DNA from: Candidatus Aminicenans sakinawicola JGI OTU-1
Lineage (GTDB): Bacteria; Acidobacteriota; Aminicenantia; Aminicenantales; Aminicenantaceae
Direction: 5' to 3'
Assembly: GCA_000493965.1 (NCBI GenBank)
Contig: AWNV01000053.1
Location: forward strand, 1 to 20,231
Length of the DNA: 20,231 nt
A model generated the notes under the pieces. That model made no database searches. It was given only the letters and a program-made list of their open reading frames with translations, and was not told the origin of the DNA. The first letter of the stretch is position 1; every line of letters starts with the position of its first letter. A program made the position numbers and the translations under genes. Shown one piece after another: positions 14,318 through 20,231 of the stretch.

Positions 14318-15016
14318 TTAAAACGTGGAATATACCAGATAAATTCCGCCTAGCAGGACCAGGATCCCACATATTTTCCTGATGATTGTGATTCCTTTTG
14401 ATTGTTCATCCCATTTGGTGATTTGCTGAACCAATCTCGTACTCGTCCCCGCAGTAATGATCACGGTACAGTGGCCTACTGCAAAGGCAGATAATAGAAC
14501 CAGGCCATAGAGAAGATTTTTGGCTGTCAGGTTGAATACTATGCCCAACATGGGGGCCATGAATGCAAATGTGCAGGGCCCAAGGGCTAATCCGAATACC
14601 AGCCCTAAAGATAAAACGGAGAAATATCCTTTCCTTTGAGATTTTAAAGTGCTTAGACCGGGAAAGTTCAGAGGAAGAATTCCAAGTAAGTTTAATCCAA
14701 ATATAAGAAAGACCGTTGCGACGACATAATTACCGATTTTTCCTACATCTCCCAGGATTCGTCCAGCCGCCGCAGTAATCCCTCCAATGACTGCTATGGA
14801 TATAAGGATACCAACAGAAAAGATTATGGACAGGTGAAAGGCTTTTTTTGTGGATAATTCTCTTTGGTTGCTAAGATAGCCAATTATTAAGGGAATACTT
14901 GTGAGATGACAAGGACTCAATACAATGCTAAGGATTCCCCAAATGAAAGATGCGACTACTGCGATTAAAGGAGCACCCTCGATGGCATGAGAAAGAGCAG
15001 TAAACAGTTTTAACAT
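14318..15016 (-). CDS. CcdA/DsbD-type transmembrane thiol reductase
   Basis: This membrane protein of the CcdA family passes electrons from cytoplasmic thioredoxin across the membrane to an extracytoplasmic thioredoxin-like partner. It has 232 residues and about six membrane segments; the two redox cysteines are Cys36 (IVLSPCHLTSIP) and Cys148 (LALGPCTFAFMAP), each in the proline-containing helix pair typical of the family. A further Cys is in AVGHCTVI. It begins 5 bases after the thioredoxin stop codon with no strong Shine-Dalgarno, so translation is probably coupled. Being directly downstream of an exported thioredoxin and within an ars operon, it most likely serves that operon and not cytochrome c maturation. 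Confidence 0.9.
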   Translation of the reverse strand: MLKLFTALSHAIEGAPLIAVVASFIWGILSIVLSPCHLTSIPLIIGYLSNQRELSTKKAFHLSIIFSVGILISIAVIGGITAAAGRILGDVGKIGNYVVATVFLIFGLNLLGILPLNFPGLSTLKSQRKGYFSVLSLGLVFGLALGPCTFAFMAPMLGIVFNLTAKNLLYGLVLLSAFAVGHCTVIITAGTSTRLVQQITKWDEQSKGITIIRKICGILVLLGGIYLVYSTF

Positions 15017-15021
15017 TTCAT

Positions 15022-15453
15022 CTAAAGAATGCCTTTTTCCTTTAACATCTTCATTATGTCATCTTTCGCAAAGAAACCGACATGCCGGAAAATCTCATCA
15101 CTGTTTTTGTCGATGAAGACCTGAGTCGGAATCATTTGTATGCCATAATCTTTCGCGTATTTAGGAGTTTTCCAAACATCGTAAAAAACCACCTGGATCG
15201 TGCCTTTATATTTTTGAGCAATTTCACGCATGATCGGTTGCATGGCTTTGCAAGGTATGCATCTGTCTGCTCCAAGCTCAATAAATGTCACTTTGTGCTT
15301 TGAGAAGTCTAGCTGCTCACCGCTGATAATAAGATTTTCCTCACTTTTAGGCTTTTGCTCGGTTTTTGGTTCATTGGCCTGTTCTCCGCTGTTTTGGGCG
15401 TAGAATTGAGTACTGAATATAAGTAATAATAATGTGATTGTGAGTTTTTTCAT
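15022..15453 (-). CDS. Exported thioredoxin-family protein
   Basis: This 143-residue thioredoxin-fold protein has an N-terminal signal peptide (MKKLTITLLLLIFSTQFYAQ) and a ~25-residue Lys/Glu/Gln-rich linker before the fold. The redox motif is Cys65-Ile-Pro-Cys68 in ELGADRCIPCKAMQPIM, and the cis-proline loop is IQMIPTQVFID. GGAGGAGAGG lies just before the ATG. It should act outside the cytoplasmic membrane and be reduced by the CcdA protein encoded next. Its target is unknown; in this operon it may keep periplasmic or transporter cysteines reduced under arsenic stress. Confidence 0.9.
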   Translation of the reverse strand: MKKLTITLLLLIFSTQFYAQNSGEQANEPKTEQKPKSEENLIISGEQLDFSKHKVTFIELGADRCIPCKAMQPIMREIAQKYKGTIQVVFYDVWKTPKYAKDYGIQMIPTQVFIDKNSDEIFRHVGFFAKDDIMKMLKEKGIL

Positions 15454-15484
15454 GCCTCTCCTCCTATTCGTAGTATGAAAGACT

Positions 15485-15550
15485 TCATTCGCTAAGTTTA
15501 AAAAGCGCGGCTTGGACGACGGTGGTAATATTTTCCTTGTTGTCTCCCAT
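15485..15550 (-). CDS. Possible 21-residue peptide ORF within the arsenic operon
   Basis: An ATG at 15550-15548 is preceded by AGAGGAGGAAATT, one of the best ribosome-binding sites of the operon. It opens a 21-codon frame starting MGDNKENITTVVQAALF and ending in a Ser-Glu and TGA at 15485. It lies between the mini-thioredoxin (34 bases upstream) and the exported thioredoxin (32 bases downstream). I do not recognise it. It could be a real small protein, a translational coupler, or the surviving 5' end of a deleted gene; the strong leader argues that it is or was translated. Confidence 0.45.
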   Translation of the reverse strand: MGDNKENITTVVQAALFKLSE

Positions 15551-15583
15551 AATTTCCTCCTCTGTATGTTTTAGGTTGATATT

Positions 15584-15817
15584 TCAAGAGATGATTTTCT
15601 TTATTTCTTCAACACTCAAGACCTTTCCTACACTCTTGACCTCATTTTCAACCGCAAGAGCAGGGGTCATCATAACGCCGAACTTCATGATTTCGTTGAT
15701 ATCTGTCACTTTGACGATTTCGTATTCACCGTCCAGTTCGTGTGTGGCTTTTTCTGCATTTTCCGTTAGCTTTTTGCATTTCGGACAACCTGTACCCAAG
15801 ATTTGGATTTTTACCAT
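15584..15817 (-). CDS. Small redox-active disulfide (TM0996-type) mini-thioredoxin
   Basis: A 77-residue cytoplasmic glutaredoxin-like thioredoxin of the 'redox-active disulfide protein 2' family. Cys11-Pro-Lys-Cys14 follows the first strand (VKIQILGTGCPKCKKL), and VMMTPALAVENEV provides the cis-proline loop. AGGAGG lies 10 bases before the ATG; the gene is 20 bases after the permease stop. Proteins of this type are commonly encoded beside ArsP/DUF318 permeases, which suggests that it reduces the permease or its substrate, or feeds the CcdA protein encoded further down. Confidence 0.9.
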   Translation of the reverse strand: MVKIQILGTGCPKCKKLTENAEKATHELDGEYEIVKVTDINEIMKFGVMMTPALAVENEVKSVGKVLSVEEIKKIIS

Positions 15818-15837
15818 TTTTTTTCATCCTCCTTGAA

Positions 15838-17145
15838 TCAAAAGAATGCTCCGTATATCAAACCGGTTATTGTTGAAAGCAAAATAACAAGGGAGATAAA
15901 CACTATTGTTTTTTTTGTCCCCATTACGATGCGAATAACCAGCATGTTGGGAAGGCTCAAAGCGGGGCCGGCAAGGAGCAGCGCCAATGCAGGTCCTTGT
16001 CCCATCCCATTTCCGATGAGTCCTTGGAGTATGGGGACCTCTGTAAGAGTAGCGAAATACATGAAAGCACCGGCCACCGAAGCGAATAGATTCGACAAAA
16101 TGGAGTTTCCTCCCACTGCAGAGCTCACCCATTCGGAAGGAATCAGCCCTTCGTGTCCCGGACGTCCGAGCAAAACGCCGGCTATGAGCACTCCGAAAAA
16201 GAGAAGAGGTAATATTTGCTTGGTAAATCCCCATGTTGAACTGAACCAGTCTCCGACCTCGCCTTTGTCCGTACTGGTTAAAATTGAAAGCCCGATGACA
16301 CCGGCAGCAAAGGCAATGACTGGTTCGTGGGGAAATGCCAGCCCAAGGAAAATAGAGGGAATGAATGCCACGGCTACCTTCCCCCATTTAAGTCCGAACC
16401 AGGCCACAAGAATAAGAGCCAATGCAAAGGCGAAAATACCGGTAATGAACCATTTTGAAGAGTATATGAGATTCCAGAATCCTGAAGGATCTTCTGGTTT
16501 TCCCCAATTTGCAAAAACCAGAATCCCGATCATTGAGGCAAAATAAAGAGTATTCTGCCATAGAGGTCTGGTAACCTCGGGCTCAGGCATGGCCATCTGT
16601 GCATTGGCTTTTTCCACTTCCTCTCTGTGGAAAATAAAATGCATCAAAAGCCCGATAACGACACTAAAAATGATGGCCCCCAAAGCGCGGGCGATTCCAA
16701 GTTCAAGCCCCAGGACTCTGGCCGTTAAAATTATTGCCAGAACATTGATTGCCGGCCCGGAATACAGGAAGGCTGTGGCAGGACCTAATCCTGCTCCCAT
16801 CCTGTATATTCCTGCGAAAAGGGGAAGAACCGTACATGAACAAACGGCAAGAATAGAGCCTGATACGGATGCGACGCTGTAGGCGAGAACCTTTTTTGCT
16901 TTTGCCCCGAAGTATTTCATTACGGAGGCCTGACTCACAAACACAGCAATGGCCCCAGCAATAAAAAAAGCTGGAATGAGACATGTGAGAACGTGTTCTT
17001 GAGCGTACCATTTCGCAAGGTGCAGTGATTCCATAAGGGCGTTATCGAACCGGGGGATACCCAAAGGAAGATAAAAAGTGCCAAGAAATACAAGAGTAAT
17101 TATCAAGAGAGGTTTCCATTCGCTTTTCCAGTCTGTCTGACTCAT
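15838..17145 (-). CDS. Permease of the ArsP/DUF318 family
   Basis: This 435-residue membrane protein of the ArsP_1 (COG0701) permease family has two repeated halves. The signature follows the third helix: Cys102-Ser-Cys104 in LAVCSCTVLPLFAGIYRMGA, then GLGPATAFLYSGPAINVLAI; the second half repeats it as FATLTEVPILQGLIGNGMGQ, then GPALALLLAGPALSLPN. A cytoplasmic charged loop (HREEVEKANAQMAMPEPEV) joins the halves. Characterised ArsP proteins export trivalent organoarsenicals such as methylarsenite; arsenic-related function here is inferred from ArsR upstream and ACR3 downstream. The Shine-Dalgarno is weak (AAGAGATAG). The 65-base gap to arsR contains a TTGATCAA palindrome (17188-17195), possibly a second regulatory site. 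Confidence 0.88.
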   Translation of the reverse strand: MSQTDWKSEWKPLLIITLVFLGTFYLPLGIPRFDNALMESLHLAKWYAQEHVLTCLIPAFFIAGAIAVFVSQASVMKYFGAKAKKVLAYSVASVSGSILAVCSCTVLPLFAGIYRMGAGLGPATAFLYSGPAINVLAIILTARVLGLELGIARALGAIIFSVVIGLLMHFIFHREEVEKANAQMAMPEPEVTRPLWQNTLYFASMIGILVFANWGKPEDPSGFWNLIYSSKWFITGIFAFALALILVAWFGLKWGKVAVAFIPSIFLGLAFPHEPVIAFAAGVIGLSILTSTDKGEVGDWFSSTWGFTKQILPLLFFGVLIAGVLLGRPGHEGLIPSEWVSSAVGGNSILSNLFASVAGAFMYFATLTEVPILQGLIGNGMGQGPALALLLAGPALSLPNMLVIRIVMGTKKTIVFISLVILLSTITGLIYGAFF

Positions 17146-17210
17146 AGGTTCTATCTCTTAAAATCCATTTTTTATATTGTTTGCCAATTGATCAAATATA
17201 GTTTAAAAAA

Positions 17211-17537
17211 TTATTTTATTGCGTCCATTAGGTCTTGTGCTTGCTCTCTAAGCACGGCCTCTACACAATCAAGGAAATTCAAAGCACAGCGCATGCGGAG
17301 GCTGTAAAACACCTGTTTTCCTTTTTTCTCAACATGGACTAATCCGGCGTTCTTAAGGATCGACAGGTGTTTTGATACAGTAGAGATATCCAGTCCGACC
17401 ATTTCTGTAAGTTCGCAGACACAATAGGATTTCTCTGCAAGCACTTCTATCATAAATAGTCGAGTTGGGTGAGCAAGGGCTTTTAATACAACCGCCCTCG
17501 TTTCGCAACGAGCTCTTTTCCTGGCATCCATTTTCAT
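17211..17537 (-). CDS. arsR: ArsR-family transcriptional repressor
   Basis: This winged-helix repressor releases DNA on binding trivalent arsenic or antimony. Numbered from the ATG at 17537 (108 aa), the fold runs from LKALAHPTRLFMIEVL through the recognition helix DISTVSKHLSILKNAGLV to the wing VEKKGKQVFYSL. The metalloid site is Cys39-Val-Cys41 in KSYCVCELTEM, the classic C-V-C of ArsR; additional Cys11, Cys84 and Cys91 could supply a third ligand. The open frame extends to 17585, but that upstream part lies across the -10 box and operator, so it cannot be the start for the promoter below. The predicted transcript begins at the ATG itself, giving leaderless translation. It heads the arsenic operon and should repress it through the palindrome at 17536-17559. 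Confidence 0.93.
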   Translation of the reverse strand: MKMDARKRARCETRAVVLKALAHPTRLFMIEVLAEKSYCVCELTEMVGLDISTVSKHLSILKNAGLVHVEKKGKQVFYSLRMRCALNFLDCVEAVLREQAQDLMDAIK

Positions 17538-17559
17538 ATTTGGTAGAATAACCAAATAT
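17536..17559. promoter_or_regulatory. Perfect 9-bp inverted repeat, probable ArsR operator
   Basis: ATATTTGGT (17536-17544) and ACCAAATAT (17551-17559) are exact reverse complements with a 6-base spacer. The spacer is precisely the -10 hexamer of the arsR promoter, and one arm overlaps the arsR ATG. A dimeric ArsR bound here would cover the -10 box, which fits autorepression. Confidence 0.75.
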
Positions 17560-17573
17560 TGAATTGTTGTCAA
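17545..17573 (-). promoter_or_regulatory. Sigma-70-type promoter of the arsenic operon
   Basis: On the minus strand TTGACA (17573-17568), 17 bases, then TATTCT (17550-17545). Counting seven bases past the -10 box puts the start site at 17538/17537, at the A of the arsR ATG. Both hexamers and the spacing are near-consensus. Confidence 0.75.
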
Positions 17574-17683
17574 GAGAATTGACACAAATTATTTCACAAG
17601 AAATTGAATGGAAAATATTAGTAAGTAACTATTATACTGTTCCAGGAAAGTTTATATCTATCATTTTTTAATTTTAGTATACC

Positions 17684-17812
17684 TTATAATATCTTGTATA
17701 CAAGTGCACAAAAGACCATTATCCATATTGCTATAATGATGCCACCTGCAATCCAATTTGCAGGCTGTTTGCTGTCTGTTCTATCCTGAGACTTTTGTTT
17801 GCACTTTACCAT
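17684..17812 (-). CDS. Possible small membrane protein, or remnant of one
   Basis: This entry covers the 384 bases between arsR and the glycosyltransferases (17538-17921). An ATG at 17812-17810 opens 42 codons with a polar, Lys/Gln-rich N-terminus (MVKCKQKSQDRTDSKQPAN) and a single hydrophobic helix (WIAGGIIIAIWIMVFCALVY). The same frame is open further upstream to 17896 and reads GKKQIPIPLGIALAVKLIPK without an ATG, GTG or TTG; AGGAAAA stands 8 bases before an ATT codon there. The upstream residues look protein-like, so the true product may use a rare start or be a truncated gene. No family is recognised. Confidence 0.35.
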   Translation of the reverse strand: MVKCKQKSQDRTDSKQPANWIAGGIIIAIWIMVFCALVYKIL

Positions 17813-17921
17813 GATTTCTTTGGGAATTAACTTAACGGCTAATGCTATTCCTAATGGAATTGGAATTTGCTTTTTTCCTATTATGACAATTATCTGTTAA
17901 TTATAGGTAATCTGATGTAAG

Positions 17922-19187
17922 ATGAATAAAAAATATATGAGTATGAAACTCACAATAGTAATCCCTTCATATTGGGGAAGAGAAAGCGAAGTTGGCTGGA
18001 AGGAAGGAGACGCCATCTATGACCACACAACACCTTTAGACAGTGAAGGCACTTTACTCAGTGCAATACAGAGCATAGAGCGGCTGGAGGACAAAGATTA
18101 TCAACTGGTGATAATTGTAGTCGCTACGGCAGAGGAGATCGAATCTAAGATTGAGAAAAAGGTTGCTCGTATCATTAAGTCTGCCAATCCGGGAGTAGAA
18201 GTGCTGCTGTTTGGACAATCACATCTAAAGCAGATACATGAGCTATTGCGTCGTGATAGCGAGGGTAAAAAAGCGGAAGAGCATATTAACCTCCTCCAAC
18301 TTCGAGGGTATTCCAACGTTCGAAATCTCTGCATGTTCATTCCGCATGTTCTGGGTTCAGATGTTGCAGTGCTTATTGACGATGATGAAGTCTTCGAAGA
18401 CAAGGAATTCATGACGAAAGCCAGAGAATTTATTGGAAGGAAAATTGGTGGAATAACCATCAACGCGGTGGCGGGCTACTATCTTCAACCAGATGGTGAC
18501 TACCACGTTACAAAACCATATCGTCCCTGGATGAAATACTGGGATCAATATGAGAGGATGAATGAAGCATTTGATAAGGTTATTGGCACTGAACCGAGGT
18601 TGAAAGCGACATCTTTTGTTTTCGGTGGAAATATGGTTATCCATCGCAATCTCTTTACAGTCGTTCCTTTTGACCCGAATGTCCGGAGAGGCGAGGATAT
18701 AGATTTTTTGATAAATGCGAGAATGTTTGGGTTTCATTTCTTCCTGGATAATCAACTTTCCATCAAGCACCTTCCACCATCAAAGACGCATCCCACATGG
18801 ATGCAGTTGCGAGAAGACATCTATCGTTTTATCTATGAGCGAGCGAAGATCGAAACGCAAAATGCGGTAGAAGGAATGCCAAAAGTTAATCCAGAGGATT
18901 TTGACCCTTATCCCGGGTGTTTTCTGAAACCAGACCTCGAAGAGAAGGTTGAGAAGGCTTGCAAACTGTTATCTGAAGAGTATCTCGCTCAAGGCGATAG
19001 AAAAGGCGGTGAAGAAGCGTTAAACAATATCCCCCTTGCCAGAACGGATGCCCTACCAAAATTCGACCCTTTTCAAAAGTTATGCGAACTGCAAAAACAG
19101 TGGCAGGAATTGATGCGGTTTACAGGTCAGAAAGATATTCGTTCACGGATAAGAGATATTATCTGTAACGGGGTACAAGGAATATGA
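17922..19187 (+). CDS. Glycosyltransferase, family 2-like (GT-A fold)
   Basis: This 421-residue cytoplasmic or membrane-associated enzyme is predicted to transfer a sugar from a nucleotide donor. The GT-A core begins KLTIVIPSYWGR at about residue 9 and carries the metal-binding DDD at 153-155 (AVLIDDDEVFED). FGGNMVIHRNLF and Gly257-Glu258-Asp259 (RRGEDIDFL) match the acceptor/catalytic-base region of GT2 enzymes. The N-terminal extension between strands 1 and 2 (EVGWKEGDAIYDHTTPLDSE) is unusually long, and the C-terminal ~130 residues are helical and charged. The first ATG has no clear Shine-Dalgarno; ATGs at codons 6 and 8 are alternatives nearer the conserved core. Its stop overlaps the next gene by four bases (ATGA), so the two glycosyltransferases are coupled and probably build the same glycan. 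Confidence 0.85.
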   Translation: MNKKYMSMKLTIVIPSYWGRESEVGWKEGDAIYDHTTPLDSEGTLLSAIQSIERLEDKDYQLVIIVVATAEEIESKIEKKVARIIKSANPGVEVLLFGQSHLKQIHELLRRDSEGKKAEEHINLLQLRGYSNVRNLCMFIPHVLGSDVAVLIDDDEVFEDKEFMTKAREFIGRKIGGITINAVAGYYLQPDGDYHVTKPYRPWMKYWDQYERMNEAFDKVIGTEPRLKATSFVFGGNMVIHRNLFTVVPFDPNVRRGEDIDFLINARMFGFHFFLDNQLSIKHLPPSKTHPTWMQLREDIYRFIYERAKIETQNAVEGMPKVNPEDFDPYPGCFLKPDLEEKVEKACKLLSEEYLAQGDRKGGEEALNNIPLARTDALPKFDPFQKLCELQKQWQELMRFTGQKDIRSRIRDIICNGVQGI

Positions 19188-20231
19188 ATATACTGTTTTT
19201 ACCAAAGCTGTTTCCCAGAGAAGACATTATAGGCGGACCCATTCTCATCTATCACAGAATTAAGAATCTGTCTTCGATGGGACACAAGATAACGCTAATT
19301 GCCTCCGCTTATACTGAAGCAGACCGGAAGGATAAAAGCCTTGAGCCCTTCTGTGAGAAGATTATACTTATTAACTCTGTTAAGGAAAGACCTCGTGATG
19401 AAGTAGAGGCGCGTTATAAAAGATTAAATAGACCGAAAGTCTTCCTAACAGGAGACGGCGGTTACGATGAAGGGATTGAGGATGCATTGAAACTGATTTT
19501 GAAGGAGAAGCATTTTGATGTTGTTATTGCTGAATATTCGATGATGGGGCAGTACATAGAAGCGAATCGCAATCTCATCCCAGCCGATACCATGACTGTG
19601 ATTTCGGTACACGAATGCTACACGAAGGCATTTACACTAAGAGCTGCAAAAGGAGAGGATATTAGTGACGCTACAATAAATGAGCTGTTTAATTACGAGT
19701 TTAGGATGTACAACGTTGTTGATAGGATTTTAACTTTAACACGGGAGGATGGCGATATTCTGGTAAACTATGCTCCCGGATTGAAGAACAAGATCCGGGT
19801 AGTGCCTAATGGCGTTGACACGGGTTTTTACACGCCACCAAATAAGAAGTCTTGGGAAAGAAACACTAAAAATATCCTTTACCTGGGTAATTTTCAGCAT
19901 TATCCCAATGTGGATGCGGTGAAGAACTTTATCCACCACTGCTGGGATAGAATCCAGCAGGAAGTCCCGGATGCAAAGTTTTATGCAATTGGGTTCAATC
20001 CACCCCAAGAACTGCTGGATTTGAGAAGTGACAATGTGACTGTTCGGGAAGGCGGGGATGACGAGAATGTGCGGCGATTTTACTGGAATAGCGACGTGTT
20101 TGTGGCTCCGATTGAGTTGGGCACGGGTTTCAGAGGCAAGCTCTTAGAAGCTAAGGCTTGCGGGTTGCCAGTAGTTGCTACTCGACTGGCTACCTTTGGA
20201 ATGAATCCAGTAAATGGGAAAGACATGTTCG
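19184..20231 (+). CDS. Glycosyltransferase, family 4/1-like (GT-B fold), 3' end beyond window
   Basis: An ATG at 19184, overlapping the previous stop, opens a frame that stays open for 349 codons to the window edge. The N-terminal Rossmann domain begins NILFLPKLFPREDIIGGP, then a histidine-rich acceptor side (IYHRIKNLSSMGHKI). VVPNGVDTGFYTPP near residue 210 links to the donor-binding domain, where NILYLGNFQHYPNVDAV and GTGFRGKLLEAKACGLPVVA (Lys319, Glu322) form the nucleotide-sugar site. The GFRGK-LLEA form replaces the first Glu of the usual E-x7-E. About 30-60 residues are probably missing at the right edge. Together with the GT2 gene this looks like the start of a polysaccharide or O-chain assembly cluster. 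Confidence 0.87.
   Translation, partial: MNILFLPKLFPREDIIGGPILIYHRIKNLSSMGHKITLIASAYTEADRKDKSLEPFCEKIILINSVKERPRDEVEARYKRLNRPKVFLTGDGGYDEGIEDALKLILKEKHFDVVIAEYSMMGQYIEANRNLIPADTMTVISVHECYTKAFTLRAAKGEDISDATINELFNYEFRMYNVVDRILTLTREDGDILVNYAPGLKNKIRVVPNGVDTGFYTPPNKKSWERNTKNILYLGNFQHYPNVDAVKNFIHHCWDRIQQEVPDAKFYAIGFNPPQELLDLRSDNVTVREGGDDENVRRFYWNSDVFVAPIELGTGFRGKLLEAKACGLPVVATRLATFGMNPVNGKDMF

Noticed and set aside
15803..16546. A 247-codon open frame on the plus strand opposite the permease gene
   Set aside because: It is antisense to a clear ArsP-type permease, has no ribosome-binding site or recognisable domain, and its composition mirrors the permease codons.
17188..17195. TTGATCAA palindrome between arsR and the permease gene as a second ArsR operator
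   Set aside because: It is only 8 bp and AT-rich, differs from the ATATTTGGT/ACCAAATAT operator, and has no promoter boxes at a useful distance; left as a remark.
1..20231. CRISPR array, tRNA or rRNA genes
   Set aside because: Reading both strands showed no regularly spaced direct repeats, no tRNA cloverleaf signatures (GTTCGANTC-type T-loops in context) and no rRNA-like conserved blocks.

Overview
The window reads as a mosaic stretch of a moderately low-GC bacterial chromosome. The gene set (FdhD, NifS/NifU, old-yellow-enzyme reductase, nitroreductase, ACR3 plus ArsP-type arsenic export) suggests an anaerobe. An exported GH2 beta-galactosidase and two sugar-nucleotide-type glycosyltransferases suggest a didermic, polysaccharide-handling bacterium, possibly from a poorly cultured phylum. 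No rRNA, tRNA or marker gene allows a firmer placement.

Layout. (a) 1-770: the 5' part of an IS1380-family transposase running off the left edge, followed by a hairpin and a fragment of a dispersed short repeat. (b) 771-7147, minus strand: an exported beta-galactosidase, then an unrecognised 410-residue protein, a small cupin and a class-I PLP aminotransferase. (c) 7371-10243, plus strand: a redox group of OYE-family reductase, exported nitroreductase, a broken isochorismatase-family segment and an OsmC-family protein. (d) 10225-12794, minus strand: nifS-nifU-fdhD followed by only the first ~30 codons of nadA, so this was probably a nifS-nifU-fdhD-nadA sulfur/Fe-S operon whose last gene was cut by a rearrangement. 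(e) 12836-13080: the N-terminal third of an IS110-family transposase, cut exactly at the end of the arsenic operon. (f) 13079-17537, minus strand: an arsenic operon with the order arsR, ArsP-type permease, TM0996-type mini-thioredoxin, a 21-codon ORF, exported thioredoxin, CcdA, acr3. (g) 17684-20231: a possible small membrane ORF, then two translationally coupled glycosyltransferases, the second running off the right edge.

How the parts may work together. The arsenic operon pairs two exporters (ACR3 for arsenite, ArsP-type for probably organic trivalent arsenicals) with a complete cytoplasm-to-periplasm thiol relay (mini-thioredoxin, CcdA, exported thioredoxin) and has no recognisable ArsC. 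Its promoter is unusually legible: a perfect 9-bp inverted repeat brackets the -10 box and the predicted start site falls on the arsR ATG, implying a leaderless transcript. NifS, NifU and FdhD together form a sulfur-delivery unit for Fe-S proteins and formate dehydrogenase.

The most notable observations are the scars. The nitroreductase and isochorismatase reading frames are continuous except for one TGA, nadA survives only as a 5' stub, and an IS110 fragment abuts the acr3 stop codon. Together they mark at least three rearrangement joints within about 4 kb.
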